From NCBI GenBank assembly GCA_001792895.1, contig MARA01000044.1, positions 1-64,000 of the forward strand: a DNA stretch of 64,000 nucleotides. The letters run 5' to 3'. Position numbers and translations under genes: made by a program. The notes under the pieces were generated by a model that was not told the origin of the DNA, searched no databases, and saw only the letters and a list, made by a program, of their open reading frames with translations. This DNA is from Lentinus brumalis. Lineage: Eukaryota; Basidiomycota; Agaricomycetes; Polyporales; Polyporaceae. Numbering within the stretch: the stretch's first letter is position 1; each line of letters opens with the position of its first letter. Positions 20,807-32,012 of the stretch are shown here, piece by piece.

Positions 20807-22273
20807 CTACACTAGTACAGGCGTTCTCAACGCGCCTTGCCCAACAAAATAGACAGCTAAGACAGTGATGAACTGGACGCGGAGCAGTTCTTCCATATTC
20901 GCCTCCTCTTCATGTCCGATCTTTCTGAGCGGTTTCTTCGGGTTCGGGTTCGGGTTTGGTGGAAGCAGAGCGCGCGGACCTGTATTCGGCAAACTGGCCG
21001 GACCGTTCTTCTCGAATGTGTACGTGTCACCCTGAAGGGCCATGGCATCAGGACATGAAGACATGACGGAAGGGCCAAAATTACCTTCCATACACCCCAT
21101 TGAAAGGTGTCAAAGAACCTGTGTATGTCACTTCGCAATAGAATGGCGTTATAAGGTTTGTCTGCGACCTTGTGATTCCGGATAAGAGGCAAGATCTTGG
21201 CCCCACCTGGGGCGGAAAACAGGGATATCACCTACCAGCATAATTTGGGTCAAACGTGTCCGCAGGGTACGACATATAAGTACTTACGTCGTCTCTGCCT
21301 GCATACCCGAGGGGAAAGATATGGGCAACTTCTAGTGCAGTGTAGTCGTCGCCCCTCTTGCGCAGCGCCGGCTTCTGTCCGCTCACTCGGCAACAGCCAT
21401 CACGCTCTCGAACGGACACACGGGTTGCAGCACTCTACAGATGCATGTCAGCGGTGAGGAAGGGATCAGATGTCTCGACTGACTCGGGCATGTCGTTTCA
21501 CTTCCTCATTCTCTTTCTCTTTCTTCCCTTCCTCTTCCTCCTTCGGCCTTATTAACGCGACTAGGTTCCAATATTTGCGGAGCACTGGTTCCGCAAAGAG
21601 GTCGAGACCGTCCACCGGCGGGTATATGTACGGAGAACCGCTTAGCCAAGTCCCGGCAACAAGCATGTAGTGTCCGGCCAAGCAGGACGACTCGTCACTG
21701 CGGGGTATAGTCAATTTAACTAGTTTGTCCTCCAGCCTGAGATCAACATTTGCCCAGTTGAGGCAACTAGGATCCCCGACAATCGCGCCAGGGAAGGTGT
21801 GTTCATATAGCTGCGGGTCCCAATCGCAGGAGACCTGAAACTTTGGCTGCAACTCCCCATTGGCGCGAGACCCCCATCGTAGGAGCAACCATTGACCTAT
21901 ATGGGCCATATGGTCAGCCTAGAGACTGGCTGCGGAGTAGCCACAGGGCATGTGAATTATTTACCGTCCAGCGGTGGTTCCAAGACCTCGTCTATCCACT
22001 CATAGAGTGTCTTGTAAGTAACCCTATTGTCATGGTTGTAGAAACCTTTAAGGTTTACGGTCAATTGTCGTGGTTGGCTTAATTCATTCCGCAATAACAG
22101 CCTGAGTACGCACCGGCCACAAGATGTATCTTTCGACGGTAGATGTTCATTGTATCCTCCAATGGGTGGGCCCAGATATGCACATTCCGTTCGGTGTCGT
22201 TGGCATATCCGCGTTTACGGTTGGGGTGGCCTTGCTCGTCCGGCTTGATAGCAGCGGGAAGTATGAGAGTCAT
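20807..22273 (-). CDS. HNH-endonuclease-domain protein, basidiomycete accessory type
   Basis: At least six exons on the minus strand can be joined in frame. They start at ATG 22273 (MTLILPAAIKPDEQGHP) and include WIDEVLEPPLDG, an exon with the phrase CDWDPQLYEHTFPGAIVGDP, the HNH part, and a final exon ending at 20807. The HNH core has a Cys-rich entry (RERDGCCRVSGQ), the metal-binding ALEVAHIFPLG, and the finger helix NAILLRSDIHRFFDTFQWGV. Junction phases agree at every splice site I tested. Family knowledge: PF13391-type HNH domains occur in expanded, poorly studied fungal families. Nuclease activity is inferred, not known. The gene stands at the edge of the repeat-rich block. Confidence 0.75.
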
Positions 22274-22606
22274 GACGGGGGATGGTTGGTATGAAGTGCG
22301 AGAAGTTGTCGTTCCTCTTGACTCCGTCCCATGTCTCCTTTATAGGACTCTCAGGTGCCTTCCCTATCATACCAAAGATGCGCTGTGTGTGCATGAATGA
22401 TCGGAGAACTCCTCTGAATGGTCGACCCTAGCATACCTCAGCGACGGTGAATGTCAACAACCAGGTACCGTTTACTGCACCGGGGCGCCCGCATCGGCAT
22501 GATTATCATTTGAGTCTGAATTTATGACGTTAGGTTAATAACTTGATACTTTTCTCGTATATCGGAGACGACCATACTTTAACTCACTTACCACCGTATC
22601 AGGTCA

Positions 22607-22887
22607 CACGACGGGCAGCGGCGCCTGGTTAGGGTCCGGAACAGGCTTGTAACAGGACCTGAACTGGACTCCAGTTCAGGTCCTGGTTACAAGGCCAGTT
22701 CAGGTCTGTGATGCCGGGTAAGCTAAGTAAGTTGAACACACTTACTTTGTTATTCGGAGCTTAAACCCATTTGTATCCGGCGCTCGGGACCCGAACCAGC
22801 CTTGTAACCAGGACCTGAACAGGAGTCCAGTTCAGGTCCTGTTACAAGCCTGTTCCGGACCCTAACCAGGCGCCGCTGCCCGTCGTG
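22607..22887. mobile_element. 281-bp fold-back element with about 115-bp inverted repeats and TCA target duplication
   Basis: The left arm starts CACGACGGGCAGCGGCGCCT and the right arm is its inverted copy, nearly perfect for at least 70 bp and recognisable to about 115 bp. TCA flanks both ends (22604-22606 and 22888-22890). Each arm contains a further palindrome around CAGGACCTGAACT, so the element is a nested hairpin. Three-base target duplications fit PIF/Harbinger or CACTA superfamilies. No coding capacity. Confidence 0.82.
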
Positions 22888-23931
22888 TCACCACAAATCG
22901 CCCGGGCAGGACTCCGGCCAGCCTAGGGGTACTTATTAGGGCCGTCCTCCCATCGTCAGTAGGCCGGCTCAATGTCTGCCTAGGGGAGAGAAGGTACTTA
23001 TCCACTGCCTGGCAGTGGCACTGGTTGAACTCGGTGGTCCTCAGGAGAGTCTGCCGAACTTGGCCTCATAGTCCCGGCGCGTTCAAGTTGTGAGCGTACA
23101 AGCAAGTGACTGCTTTGCCTCCCCTAGGCAACCCGGTGGCCACGATCCGACAAGTGGTATGTGAATGCCAGTGCATGTGATGACCGGTCTCCAGTGACGG
23201 CGACGGGCGGTGCTCCTCCAACTTGTCTTCAGTAAGTAAGTATCTAGAAATATATCACCGTGACGGCGTCGCGACTCGGAGTTGGCCGATCTTCTCTCCC
23301 TGTCTGCATATTCAGAAACATGTGCTATGATATCATTCCTATCTCCCGTTCTGAACTTGTCCGTCAATCCTACGTCGTGTGTTCACATCCAGGGTTGACG
23401 CGTTGACGGGCCACACTGTAAATGTAAGATTGACTCGAATGATGAGGCATCACTCGCATTTGAGTGATTTGATTTCAGGGATACAGTACTTCCTACTCAT
23501 ATAGTAATTCAACTTGATCCGGTGCTCAGCAAACGGAGGAAGAACTAGACGGTCCTTGCACGCTCAACCGGCTCGCTCATCAGACCCTTACAATCAAATG
23601 TATTCACGCCCCTATACTTACCATGATGGTACTCAGCCACCTCCAAGTAAGGCTGGCATTTACGTCCTGAGCCAAGCTTGAGCCCTCCACGGTGCACGTC
23701 AAGAGCGTGAACAGGAACGAGACCTGAGGCCTGAGGAGGCCGTGGTTGGGCGCATCAAGAGCTGGAGCCCGAGGAGTAATTCAAGGACACTGCGTCTCCC
23801 CGCACTCATCCCCTCCGCCGCCCTCGTTCCTACACTACGAGAGCACAATCAGCAGCACTGAGGAGACGTCCCCGCCCTCCATCTGCGCCGCTGCAAGCGC
23901 GCAGTGAACAGAAGCGATGAGAGTCAGACGT

Positions 23932-24280
23932 AGGCTTGTATTACTCCGAGGGGGTGCAGGTGGGTGCCGTGAGAACGTTGAGTTCGAATAATTAACGTTG
24001 AGTTCGAATAATTTGGCTGTGAGGATCAGTCGGACTCTGAACCTGCCAGCGCTCACCCAGCCCATGGAAAGCATCCTTCGACCTCCTTGCGGTTCTGCAA
24101 GCCTTCACGCCTTTTTGAAACATGCAGCGTGCTTTGGAGGTGCTCAGAGACCCCATTCAAGTTCTTTTTACATGGCGAGGAGTCGCAGAGAATGCACGAG
24201 AGAAACGCACACTCTCGTCTCGAAGCGTGAGTTTCCCACGGTACCCACCTGCACCCCCCTCGGTAAGTAATACCAGCCTC
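23932..24280. mobile_element. Possible MITE with imperfect 40-45-bp inverted ends
   Basis: The left end (GGCTTGTATTACTCCGAGGG and onward to GTGCCGTGAG) is the imperfect inverse of the right end (24232-24278, containing CCACCTGCACCCCCCTCGG). The pairing includes a few mismatches and a small indel. The target duplication is unclear. The inside has no coding capacity. Confidence 0.45.
23974..24013. repeat. Two perfect 20-bp tandem copies
   Basis: The unit AACGTTGAGTTCGAATAATT occurs twice head to tail. Confidence 0.9.
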
Positions 24281-25249
24281 TATTAGGAGGTACGAGTAAC
24301 TAGAGGCTGGCACTGCGAGCCTAAGTCAGACGCGCCTTCGGAACTTCAAGTTCGAAGACGTGCCTCATCGATATCGTCCTCGACCTGCCCGCCCTCCGCC
24401 TGCCCTCCAAGAACTCGCGAGTAATCATGGAACACCGCTATGATCATCTGCGCATTTCGCTGACGAGTTCACCAACAGCTGACTGGTATGCGAAGCAAGT
24501 TTTCGAGTTTCACATAGGCAAGGCGGTCACATCCCTGAACACCGAACGAAGCACGCGTGGTCACCACCAGCAAGGGACGTACACTTGCGTACGACCGCTG
24601 GGGCCTCGCATCCCGGACCGATGCCACACTCCCTGTCTATGCAGGCTTGACCATCCCCAGCGTATCGCGTATCCTCCACCTCGACCTCTCGTCATAGTGC
24701 AACGCCGGCCGGCCTTGATACTAAGTACAGGACATTCCAAGCCCCAATAGCAATCATTCTTGAGTGACTTTGGGCAGATGATCATCGATCATTCCAAGCC
24801 CCAAGTAATAGGTATCCTGACAATTTTCGCAGAATCACAATCATTCTTGTCTCAAGGCACACCTCACCCTGCGATGCCAAAACATGGGCGCATCTTATGG
24901 CAGCCGTTTGGGGTCAGCTTCAAAGCGCCCATCTTATGTCAGATCGCACGTGTCTTGCGTGATGGGGACCCCAGAGACACCATCCAGGACTCATTTGGGT
25001 GTCGTAGATGTGATTATAGAAGTTGAAATATACACTGTTCGAGTGAGCAAACTACAGAATGGCTAGCATAAGTACACGGTCGTACGCCATGATGATGCGA
25101 GGGGCGTGGGTGGAGGTACGTGGGTGGAGGCATTTGGATACCGGTCGGCATGAGGACAGTCGGCGCGAGACAGATCAGACACCGCGCGAGACGTGCGCGA
25201 GGCTATCGGAGTGGGGTGGGTGTGTGTAGACTAAGCAGAGTGCGAGGCG

Positions 25250-26660
25250 AGGCGAAGAGGGCGGGAGCGGGTGGTATCTGGGCGGTGCGAGGCGGAGGAC
25301 GACATGGACTCGTGTCTGCCGCAGTTTGGGCGAGGTTAGAGAGATAAAGTGGCAGGGCCGGGGCAGGTGGTCACTGCGCAGTGCGAGGCAAAAAGGGCGA
25401 GAGACGACACGAGTACTCACATCTCCGGAACGTCCGCGGTCATTGTAGAGAGGAGGCAGCACCTGCCTGCGATGGTGGCTGGGCGGTGCGAGGCGAAGAC
25501 CGCGAGAGACGACGCATATGCGTCGTCTTTGCCTGGTTTCCGCCTCCTGGTTTCCGCGTTGCTTTGTGTCATCGACGTCGTCGCAATCATTCGCGGTCGT
25601 CCAGGAGGTGCGGGGTAGCGGGAGAGAGGAAGGAGGGCCTGCCGCGGGTGGTCGCTGGGCGGTGCGAGGCGAAGACCGCGAGAGACGACGCATATGCGTC
25701 GTCTCCGCTGATCTCCGCGTTGCTTCGTGTCATTGATGTCGTCGCAATCATTCGCGGTCGTCCAGGAGGTGCGGGGTAGTGGGAGAGAGGCAGGAGGGGG
25801 TGGTCGCTGGGTGGTGCGAGGCAAAGACCGCGAGAGACGACGCATATGCGTCGTCTCCGCTGATCTCCGCGTTGCCTCGTGTCATCGACGTCGTCGCAAT
25901 CAATGGCGGTCATCCAGGAGGTGCGGGGTAGTGGAAGAGAGGAAGGAGGGCCTGCCGCGGGTGGTCGCTGGGCGGCGCGAGGCAAAGACGGCGAGAGACG
26001 ACGCATATGCGTCGTCTTTGCCTGCTTTCTGCGTTGCCTCGTGTCATCAACGTCGTCGCCATCATTGGCGGTCGTCCAGGAGGTGCGGGGTAGCGGGAGA
26101 GAGGAAGGAGGGCCTGCCGCGGGTGGTCGCTGGGCGGTGCGAGGCGAAGACCGCGAGAGAAGACGCCGCTGATCTCCGCGTTGCCTCGTGTCATCGACGT
26201 CGTCGCAATCAATGGCGGTCATCCAGGAGGTGCGGGGTAGTGGAAGAGAGGAAGGAGGGCCTGCCGCGGGTGGTCGCTGGGCGGCGCGAGGCAAAGACGG
26301 CGAGAGACGACGCATATGCGTCGTCTTTGCCTGCTTTCTGCGTTGCCTCGTGTCATCAACGTCGTCGCCATCATTGGCGGTCGTCCAGGAGGTGCGGGGT
26401 AGCAGGAGAGAGGAAGGAGGGCCTGCCGCGGGTGGTTGCTGGGCGGTGCGAGGCGAAGACCGCGAGAGACGACGCATATGCGTCGTCTCCGCTGTGATCT
26501 CCGCGTTGCTTCGTCTCATTGATGTCGTCGCAATCATTGGCGGTCGTCCAGGAGGTGCGGGGTAGTGGGAGAGAGGCAGGAGGGGGTCGCTGGACGGTGC
26601 GAGGCAAAGACCGCGAGAGACAACGTCGTCTCTGCTGATCTCCGCGTTGCACGTTTGCCA
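25250..26660. repeat. Satellite array of about 150-176-bp monomers with a 20-bp perfect palindrome
   Basis: About eight to nine monomers contain GACGACGCATATGCGTCGTC, which is its own reverse complement. The shared CATATG core lies in gCATATG words starting at 25514, 25690, 25842, 26003, 26312 and 26474. Monomers also share a GAGGTGCGGGGTAG segment and a CTGCCGCGGGTGG segment. Two blocks, about 25880-26170 and 26190-26480, are nearly identical with a 309-bp offset, so the array grew in part by dimer duplication. One monomer (about 26160) lost the palindrome. Long open frames on both strands reflect codon-like spacing and GC content and are not taken as genes. Diverged units continue to the left. 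Confidence 0.9.
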
Positions 26661-27243
26661 CTCGCCTTGACTTGGGGCTTCCGGGAGCATGACTGACAAT
26701 TGCTGGGGTTCGAGAAGCAGAGCAGGGCAGGAGTGGGTCGGAAGAGGGAGTGGTGGCTGGACTGGGCTGCGTAAAACATGTACTCACCTCCTGTCAACCT
26801 GTTCCATGTCGTTCCTCCGGCCTTATCCCTCCTATCTTGAAGGTCATTGAGTCTGGTTGAACATGTGCAGGAAGTTCACGGAGAGTCCGCGGGAAGGATG
26901 AAACTTGTGAGTGAGCCTCAACACGCTGTGGCAGGACTAGGTCAAGGTACATACACACATTTGGCGCCCACGAAACCCGCTGGCTTGCAATAAATCTGGA
27001 GGTCGGGGCATTGATTGCTAAGCAAAACGGCTACCAGCACATCGTTGCATGGATGTTGCGGGACCTCCACAAATATTATCACAGAACTTTATTGAGAAAT
27101 GCACTGTCTACATATGTTAACGAGTTGCGGTCAAGTTGCACAATCATTAGCGCTCGTAGGAGGGAATGCATAGCATGCAACAACGGATGCTATGATGTAA
27201 TGCATGCTCTTGTCTCGCAACTCCCATCTACAGCTTACCCTCT

Positions 27244-29722
27244 ATGCCTGAATACACCGAGCTTCTGGCCTGCCTGTATACTATTGAGCGATGGTTCAAA
27301 GCGGTCAAAAGTACGTGTGATCTCCACTTGCAATGTATATGGGTCGACGCCACAAAGCCGGAGATTGAGAAAGCCGAGAGAGAGGTCAGGGAGGCAGACG
27401 GCAGGGAATTGTCAGAGGCGACTATGCGGGCATCGCAAGGACAGGTCTACCGCTTGGATCACACTTCCCGCATCCGTCGAGGATCTGGCTCAGGCCCCAA
27501 AGCCGAGCCGAAGCGCAAGTCTAAGCCCAAGACTGGCAAGGGTCAACAACTCGTATGGCCCAACCGAGGCGAGGACTCGCCTTTACGCACACTGGCGGGC
27601 ATGAGACTATGTAGCGTTGAGCGCACTCCTCGTACGATTGTGCTTAATTTCGGTATAATAGTATTGCAGGTACGTGCTCTGGTTGTCCATCTATATGTGC
27701 TCACCAAACCTTGTGCGCGCAGTTGCAGCCTTTGACACATACGACCGCACAGCCGTATACAAGAGAACAGTTTGACCGTGAAATAGCTGTCGTCCCTTGC
27801 AAAAATGATGTGCGTGTTGTGGTATACATTTGACCCCGACAGTGACATTGTCTATCACAGAAACGCGGCCATCGTGTGGGGATAGGGCTCGATTTTGGAG
27901 ATTATGTTCTCTGCTTTGTCACAGGGGACAACTTGTTCACTGTACGAGTCTTTCCAGCTGCCTTGACGCACACTGACATCGACCATGCAGACGTACTGGA
28001 CCCTGCCTGGGTTGCCGCGTCGATTGCATCATGTCGACCTCTGGGAACAATACCTGACGTTCCTACTAGGGGTTGTATCAATCATAAGGAAGCGCAATAA
28101 GTATGGTTGGCACCGATCGCAGTCCTTGGCCACATATGTGATCCGAACGGTCTATGATGAGACATTCGGTGGAATCGGTGTCTATACGGTCGCGGAGGCG
28201 TTTCACCTTGCAGGTCAGTCTCTCTCAGCCATAAGTCATACTATTCCTGATGTGAATCTCCGTGTATAGGGCTGGCACCGTGGCTTCTGGAGGGCGAGCT
28301 TTTCAGCTGCCCGTCGAGGGTTGCTCGTTTATGTGAGGCATGTTGGGTTATCGCAAACCGTGCCCATAATCAGCTGCAGTACGTTTCTGCGGTTTTGCAG
28401 ATCTCATCTTGCGATCACCAATAACTAGCGTCACAGTTCACTTCTTGAGCCAGCATATGTGGGGTGGATCCTTGCTCCTACTACAGAGCAGCGTCTACAG
28501 TACTCATATTGGCTCAATCTACATGCGAAGCAGCATGTTGCCGTCTCCGCACGGTACAAGGCATTGCTCAGGATGTATGAGGTTCGTCTCAGTTCATATG
28601 ATGTTTCAAGCTTGACTGATATGGTACCAGGCACGTCTTTCCGATCATCGTCGACATCTGGCCCACAGCCCAGATCAGTATATTGTGGGCGATGCGGATC
28701 CGCATCTGTTCGATGTCTTCGAGCCGACATATATCCAGTCGGCATTTCAAGGCAAGCCTACAACTCTCGCTCATCTCGTCTTTGGTCGAGCTGGGTGGGA
28801 ACAACTAAGCTCCACGCATCCTCCAAACCTCGCATTACCGAAGGACCCCCTCACTCGTGTATTCGCCGAACTAGGTGAGTGCAAGTTCTGTTCATACGCA
28901 TGACTCTCAGTCCAAGTGTCTGTTTTGCTGTAGGCATGCTTGATCGTCCGACCCATCTTCACATGGGGTCTTATGATCAGTCGTCGCTGTTTCTCTCGCC
29001 GACTGAAATGCGTGCCGCCATGGTAGAGACCAAGCTGTATACGTGTACAGACCAGAGTCAGCATTCTGTCTGGAGTACAGTGTCTGTGCCGCCTCGAGGT
29101 GTTGTCGGCATGACAGAGTCGGTGCTTCAATTATTTCTTTGGTGATTTATGGCTCACTTTACTTCGCTCTGCAGCGAGGCTACTTCGCGGACATCCAACG
29201 CCAAGGTTCTGTGCGACATCTTCTGTCTGCAAGGAGTCACCAAACGTAACTCGCAGACCTTCGTTGAGGTTGTGAAGTCACGAAAGGTTGCTGTCGGACC
29301 ACTTGAGTACTATGGCATTGGGCAGCGCATCACTCGGGCGGGACCAGACGGCAGGTCAAACTGGAGGTAAACGTCAGTGTCTCATTGTTACAAATTGATA
29401 CTGACTCTGATTGTTGTGTTCTAGGCTTGTTGTCTGTGATGAGAGTCCGCGGCTGGAGGAGCACTTCCGACAACGTCAAAGGGCACACGACAAGCGGATT
29501 GCAGACGGACGTCACAAGGGCGGTCACCGCAAAAGTGGTTCAAAAAAGGCCGCCGAACTTGGAGGATGGCACGCTAAGCCTATGCCTAAGCCACTGCACC
29601 TCTTGAGCTCCGCGTCCTCATCTTCTTTGCCACAGTTGGATCAGGGTGATGAGTCACCACCCCGGATGAAGAAGTGTCGTCTCAGTGTGGATGCAAAAGT
29701 GATGCTGGGACTTCTGGTCTGA
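27244..29722 (+). CDS. Unknown multi-exon protein upstream of the integrase gene
   Basis: Several exons can be read on the plus strand: RSQSLATYVIRTVYDETFGG (about 28120), RLCEACWVIANRAHNQLQ (about 28325), DADPHLFDVFEPTYIQ (about 28695), LALPKDPLTRVFAELG to 28875, then MLDRPTHLHMGSYDQSS, CTDQSQHSVWSTVSVPPRG, and a basic last exon with KGGHRKSGSKKAAELGG ending LSVDAKVMLGLLV at 29722. Candidate GT-AG introns separate them. The start is uncertain; an open stretch from 27244 may belong to it. No catalytic motif is recognised. Its position 186 bp upstream of a DDE integrase-like gene on the same strand suggests the two form one mobile unit, but this is inference. Confidence 0.5.
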
Positions 29723-29907
29723 TATTTGGGTGTATCTGGCTGGAGTTGTAGTTGTAGTTGCATAACATGTATCAAACGTAGGAGCTTCTTGGAGCTCCAT
29801 CGACGTTAACCACACTGAGCGGCAGGATTTTGTTCATGAGCGCCTCATAAGCGCTTCATGCGTTATGTGGGCGCTTCACCTCGTTGTGCCTTCTTCTTCC
29901 GTGCACC

Positions 29908-31781
29908 ATGGATCAAGACACAGAAGCACAACGCAGAGGGAATCAGTTCAAACCGCGCCGTTAGTAAATGAGTATTTGGTTTATATATATACTTCTGAAC
30001 TTTGTCTTATAGCACCTGACCATATACTGAGGCCCGCAGTGCGTCTGTACTATGCTATGGGATTGTCGGACAAGAAAATTGCGGAGAACTGCAAGACGCA
30101 CTATGATACTGAAAAGTATGGCTTAAGGTCAGTATGCTCCCTGTGGGAACTCATAAGAGTGATGTAGTACTCAGTAGGCGATGGACAACAGTGCCACTAC
30201 AGTCAAGCGAGTTCGCGCACAGTGGGGCTTAACCAAGACACGCAAGCAGGCACATACTCTGGACAGCATCCATGCTGCGATATTGGAGATCAAGGAGACC
30301 TATCCTCAACGTGGGGCAGGCACAATCCAGCAGGCGTTGCGATTGAGATACGATATATTCGCACCTAAGTGATGCATTCTATATCCCAGTTGCCCTGCTG
30401 CTACTGACTGACTGGGTAATGATACGTATATATAGGGACCTGGTTCTGAAATGGCTGCGCATTCATGAACCCGAAGCTGTTCAGGCTCGGAAACATCAGA
30501 AGTTCAAACGGCGTCGTTTCTGGACAGCCGGCCTGAATGATTTCTGGGCCATGGATCAGCATGACAAGTGGGGAGCCCGTTTTGGTCTCTACTTGCATCT
30601 TGGCACCGAACCTACTGCGGGTGAAGTGAAGTGGTTGAAGATATGGTGGACGAACTCCAACCCGCGCCTCGTAAGCAGCTACTATTTTGAAGCGGTGTGC
30701 AAGCTTGGAGGTATGCATGCATGCATTGCTGATGTCCCCACTGGTTGTATCAGAAACTGACATGTTGGCTGTTGCAGCCATCCCGCTCGTCACCCAGAGT
30801 GATCCCGGGAGTGAGAATTTTGGAGTAGCCAATGCTCATACTACACTCCGTCACTTGCTCGACCCTTCCCTATCGGGTACTCTGCAACACCGCTGGATGC
30901 GCAAACACATGAATATCAAGCCCGAGATCTTGTGGTCTGTGCTCAACCAAGACTGGAAGCCGGGATTTGAGAGCATCCTGCAGTTCGGAGTGGATCAGGG
31001 CTGGTATGATCCCGCGGATCCTGTCGAGGGGTATGTGCTTGACCTTGAACGGAGTCTTTCAATTCATTCATTCGGGCGGGTCGTGCACAGACTCTTGTTC
31101 AAATGGCTGGCCATTCCTTGGCTACAGACCGAGCTGGACATGTGGGCAGCTCAGTACAATATGACGCCGCGTCGTGCGCAGCGTAACAAGACATTGCCGC
31201 AAGGTATTCCCGTGGTCATCGCCAGGAACCCCCAGCAATATGGAGTTCACGATTTCAAGGTGTGTTATGTATATTCCAATGAGGCACTTGAAGAGACTGA
31301 CGTGAAATACTACCAGATTCAAGTATCAGTCGACCTCATTGATCAGGTCGCAAAGGAGTGGGCTCCTTCAGGGCACCCAGTGTTTGACCTGGTCCCTCCA
31401 GCCTTTCAGAAGTGCATGGAAGAGATCTTCGATGAGATCGGACGTCCGGTGATCAGCGCCAAGAACTTCTGGATTGTATATCTCTCCCTTTTCGAACGCT
31501 TCCTCCTTTATAGGCAGCAGCACCCTCAAAGTGAGGAGGAGATCCAAGAAGCCATTACGCTCCGGACCAACCTCGAGGATGCTTCAAAGACAGACGATGC
31601 TATTGAAATCCTACCTGGCCTTCGTCCTCTCCGACAAGGCGATATCTTCCAGGGAAACAGTGCTCTGGCGGTACCGCAAAATGTACACCCTGTTGCAGAT
31701 GATGGCGGTGAGGTTGTTGCATTTGCCAACTTCACATCTGATGAAGAGGATGGGGATGATGATGATGCAGGATTTTTGTAA
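29908..31781 (+). CDS. DDE integrase-like protein (retroviral-integrase fold) of a basidiomycete element
   Basis: Seven exons (29908-29959, 30013-30127, 30192-30368, 30436-30710, 30778-31030, 31091-31259, 31317-31781) total 1,506 nt (501 aa). The N-terminal part looks like a DNA-binding region: LYYAMGLSDKKIAENCKTHY, then VKRVRAQWGL. The catalytic core has Asp in FWAMDQHDKWGARFG, Asp in LVTQSDPGSENFGVANA 60 residues on, and a candidate Glu in NIKPEILWSV 41 residues further. This spacing suits the DDE/rve fold. Between them lie LKIWWTNSNPRLVSSYY and LQHRWMRKHM. Two introns (31031-31090 and 31260-31316) keep the frame open if not removed. An acidic tail (EEDGDDDDAGFL) ends the protein. No reverse transcriptase is nearby, so it may serve a DNA transposon. 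Confidence 0.72.
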
Positions 31782-31851
31782 CTGGATACATACAAATTTG
31801 TACTGTTGTGTCCCAATTCGCTCATCCAAGAGTTCATCGTGGTCGCATATA

Positions 31852-32012
31852 CGCGACCAGAACGAGACGCCCGCGAAGGAACGAGACGCCCGCGACCAGA
31901 ACGAGACGCCCGCGAAGGAACGAGACGCCCGCGACCAGAACGAGACGCCCACGACCAGAACGAGACGCCCGCGACCAGAACGAGACGCCCGCGACCAGAA
32001 CGAGACGCCCTG
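31852..32012. repeat. Minisatellite of 18-20-bp units after the integrase gene
   Basis: About eight units alternate between CGCGACCAGAACGAGACGCC and CGCGAAGGAACGAGACGCC. The array starts about 70 bp after the integrase stop. Units differ by a two-base swap plus one deletion. It lacks the non-repeat spacers of a CRISPR array. Confidence 0.92.

Larger units (their letters stand above)
22888..25100. other. Gene-poor stretch with small repeats
   Basis: No gene is supported here. It contains a possible MITE (23932-24280), a 20-bp tandem duplication (23974-24013), a small hairpin CCAGCCTCTA/TAGAGGCTGG (24273-24310) and a dispersed-repeat fragment near 24899-24924 that recurs at 36843-36868. Confidence 0.5.

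Noticed and set aside
20857..21231. HNH fragment as a separate small gene
   Set aside because: Splice phases join it to upstream exons of one larger gene at every tested junction.
25587..26699. Long open frames on both strands over the satellite (370 and 256 codons)
   Set aside because: They consist only of satellite monomers, have no intron pattern or family motif, and exist on both strands because of repeat unit composition.
31852..32012. Possible CRISPR array
   Set aside because: Units abut without unique spacers, and the genome is eukaryotic; this is a minisatellite.
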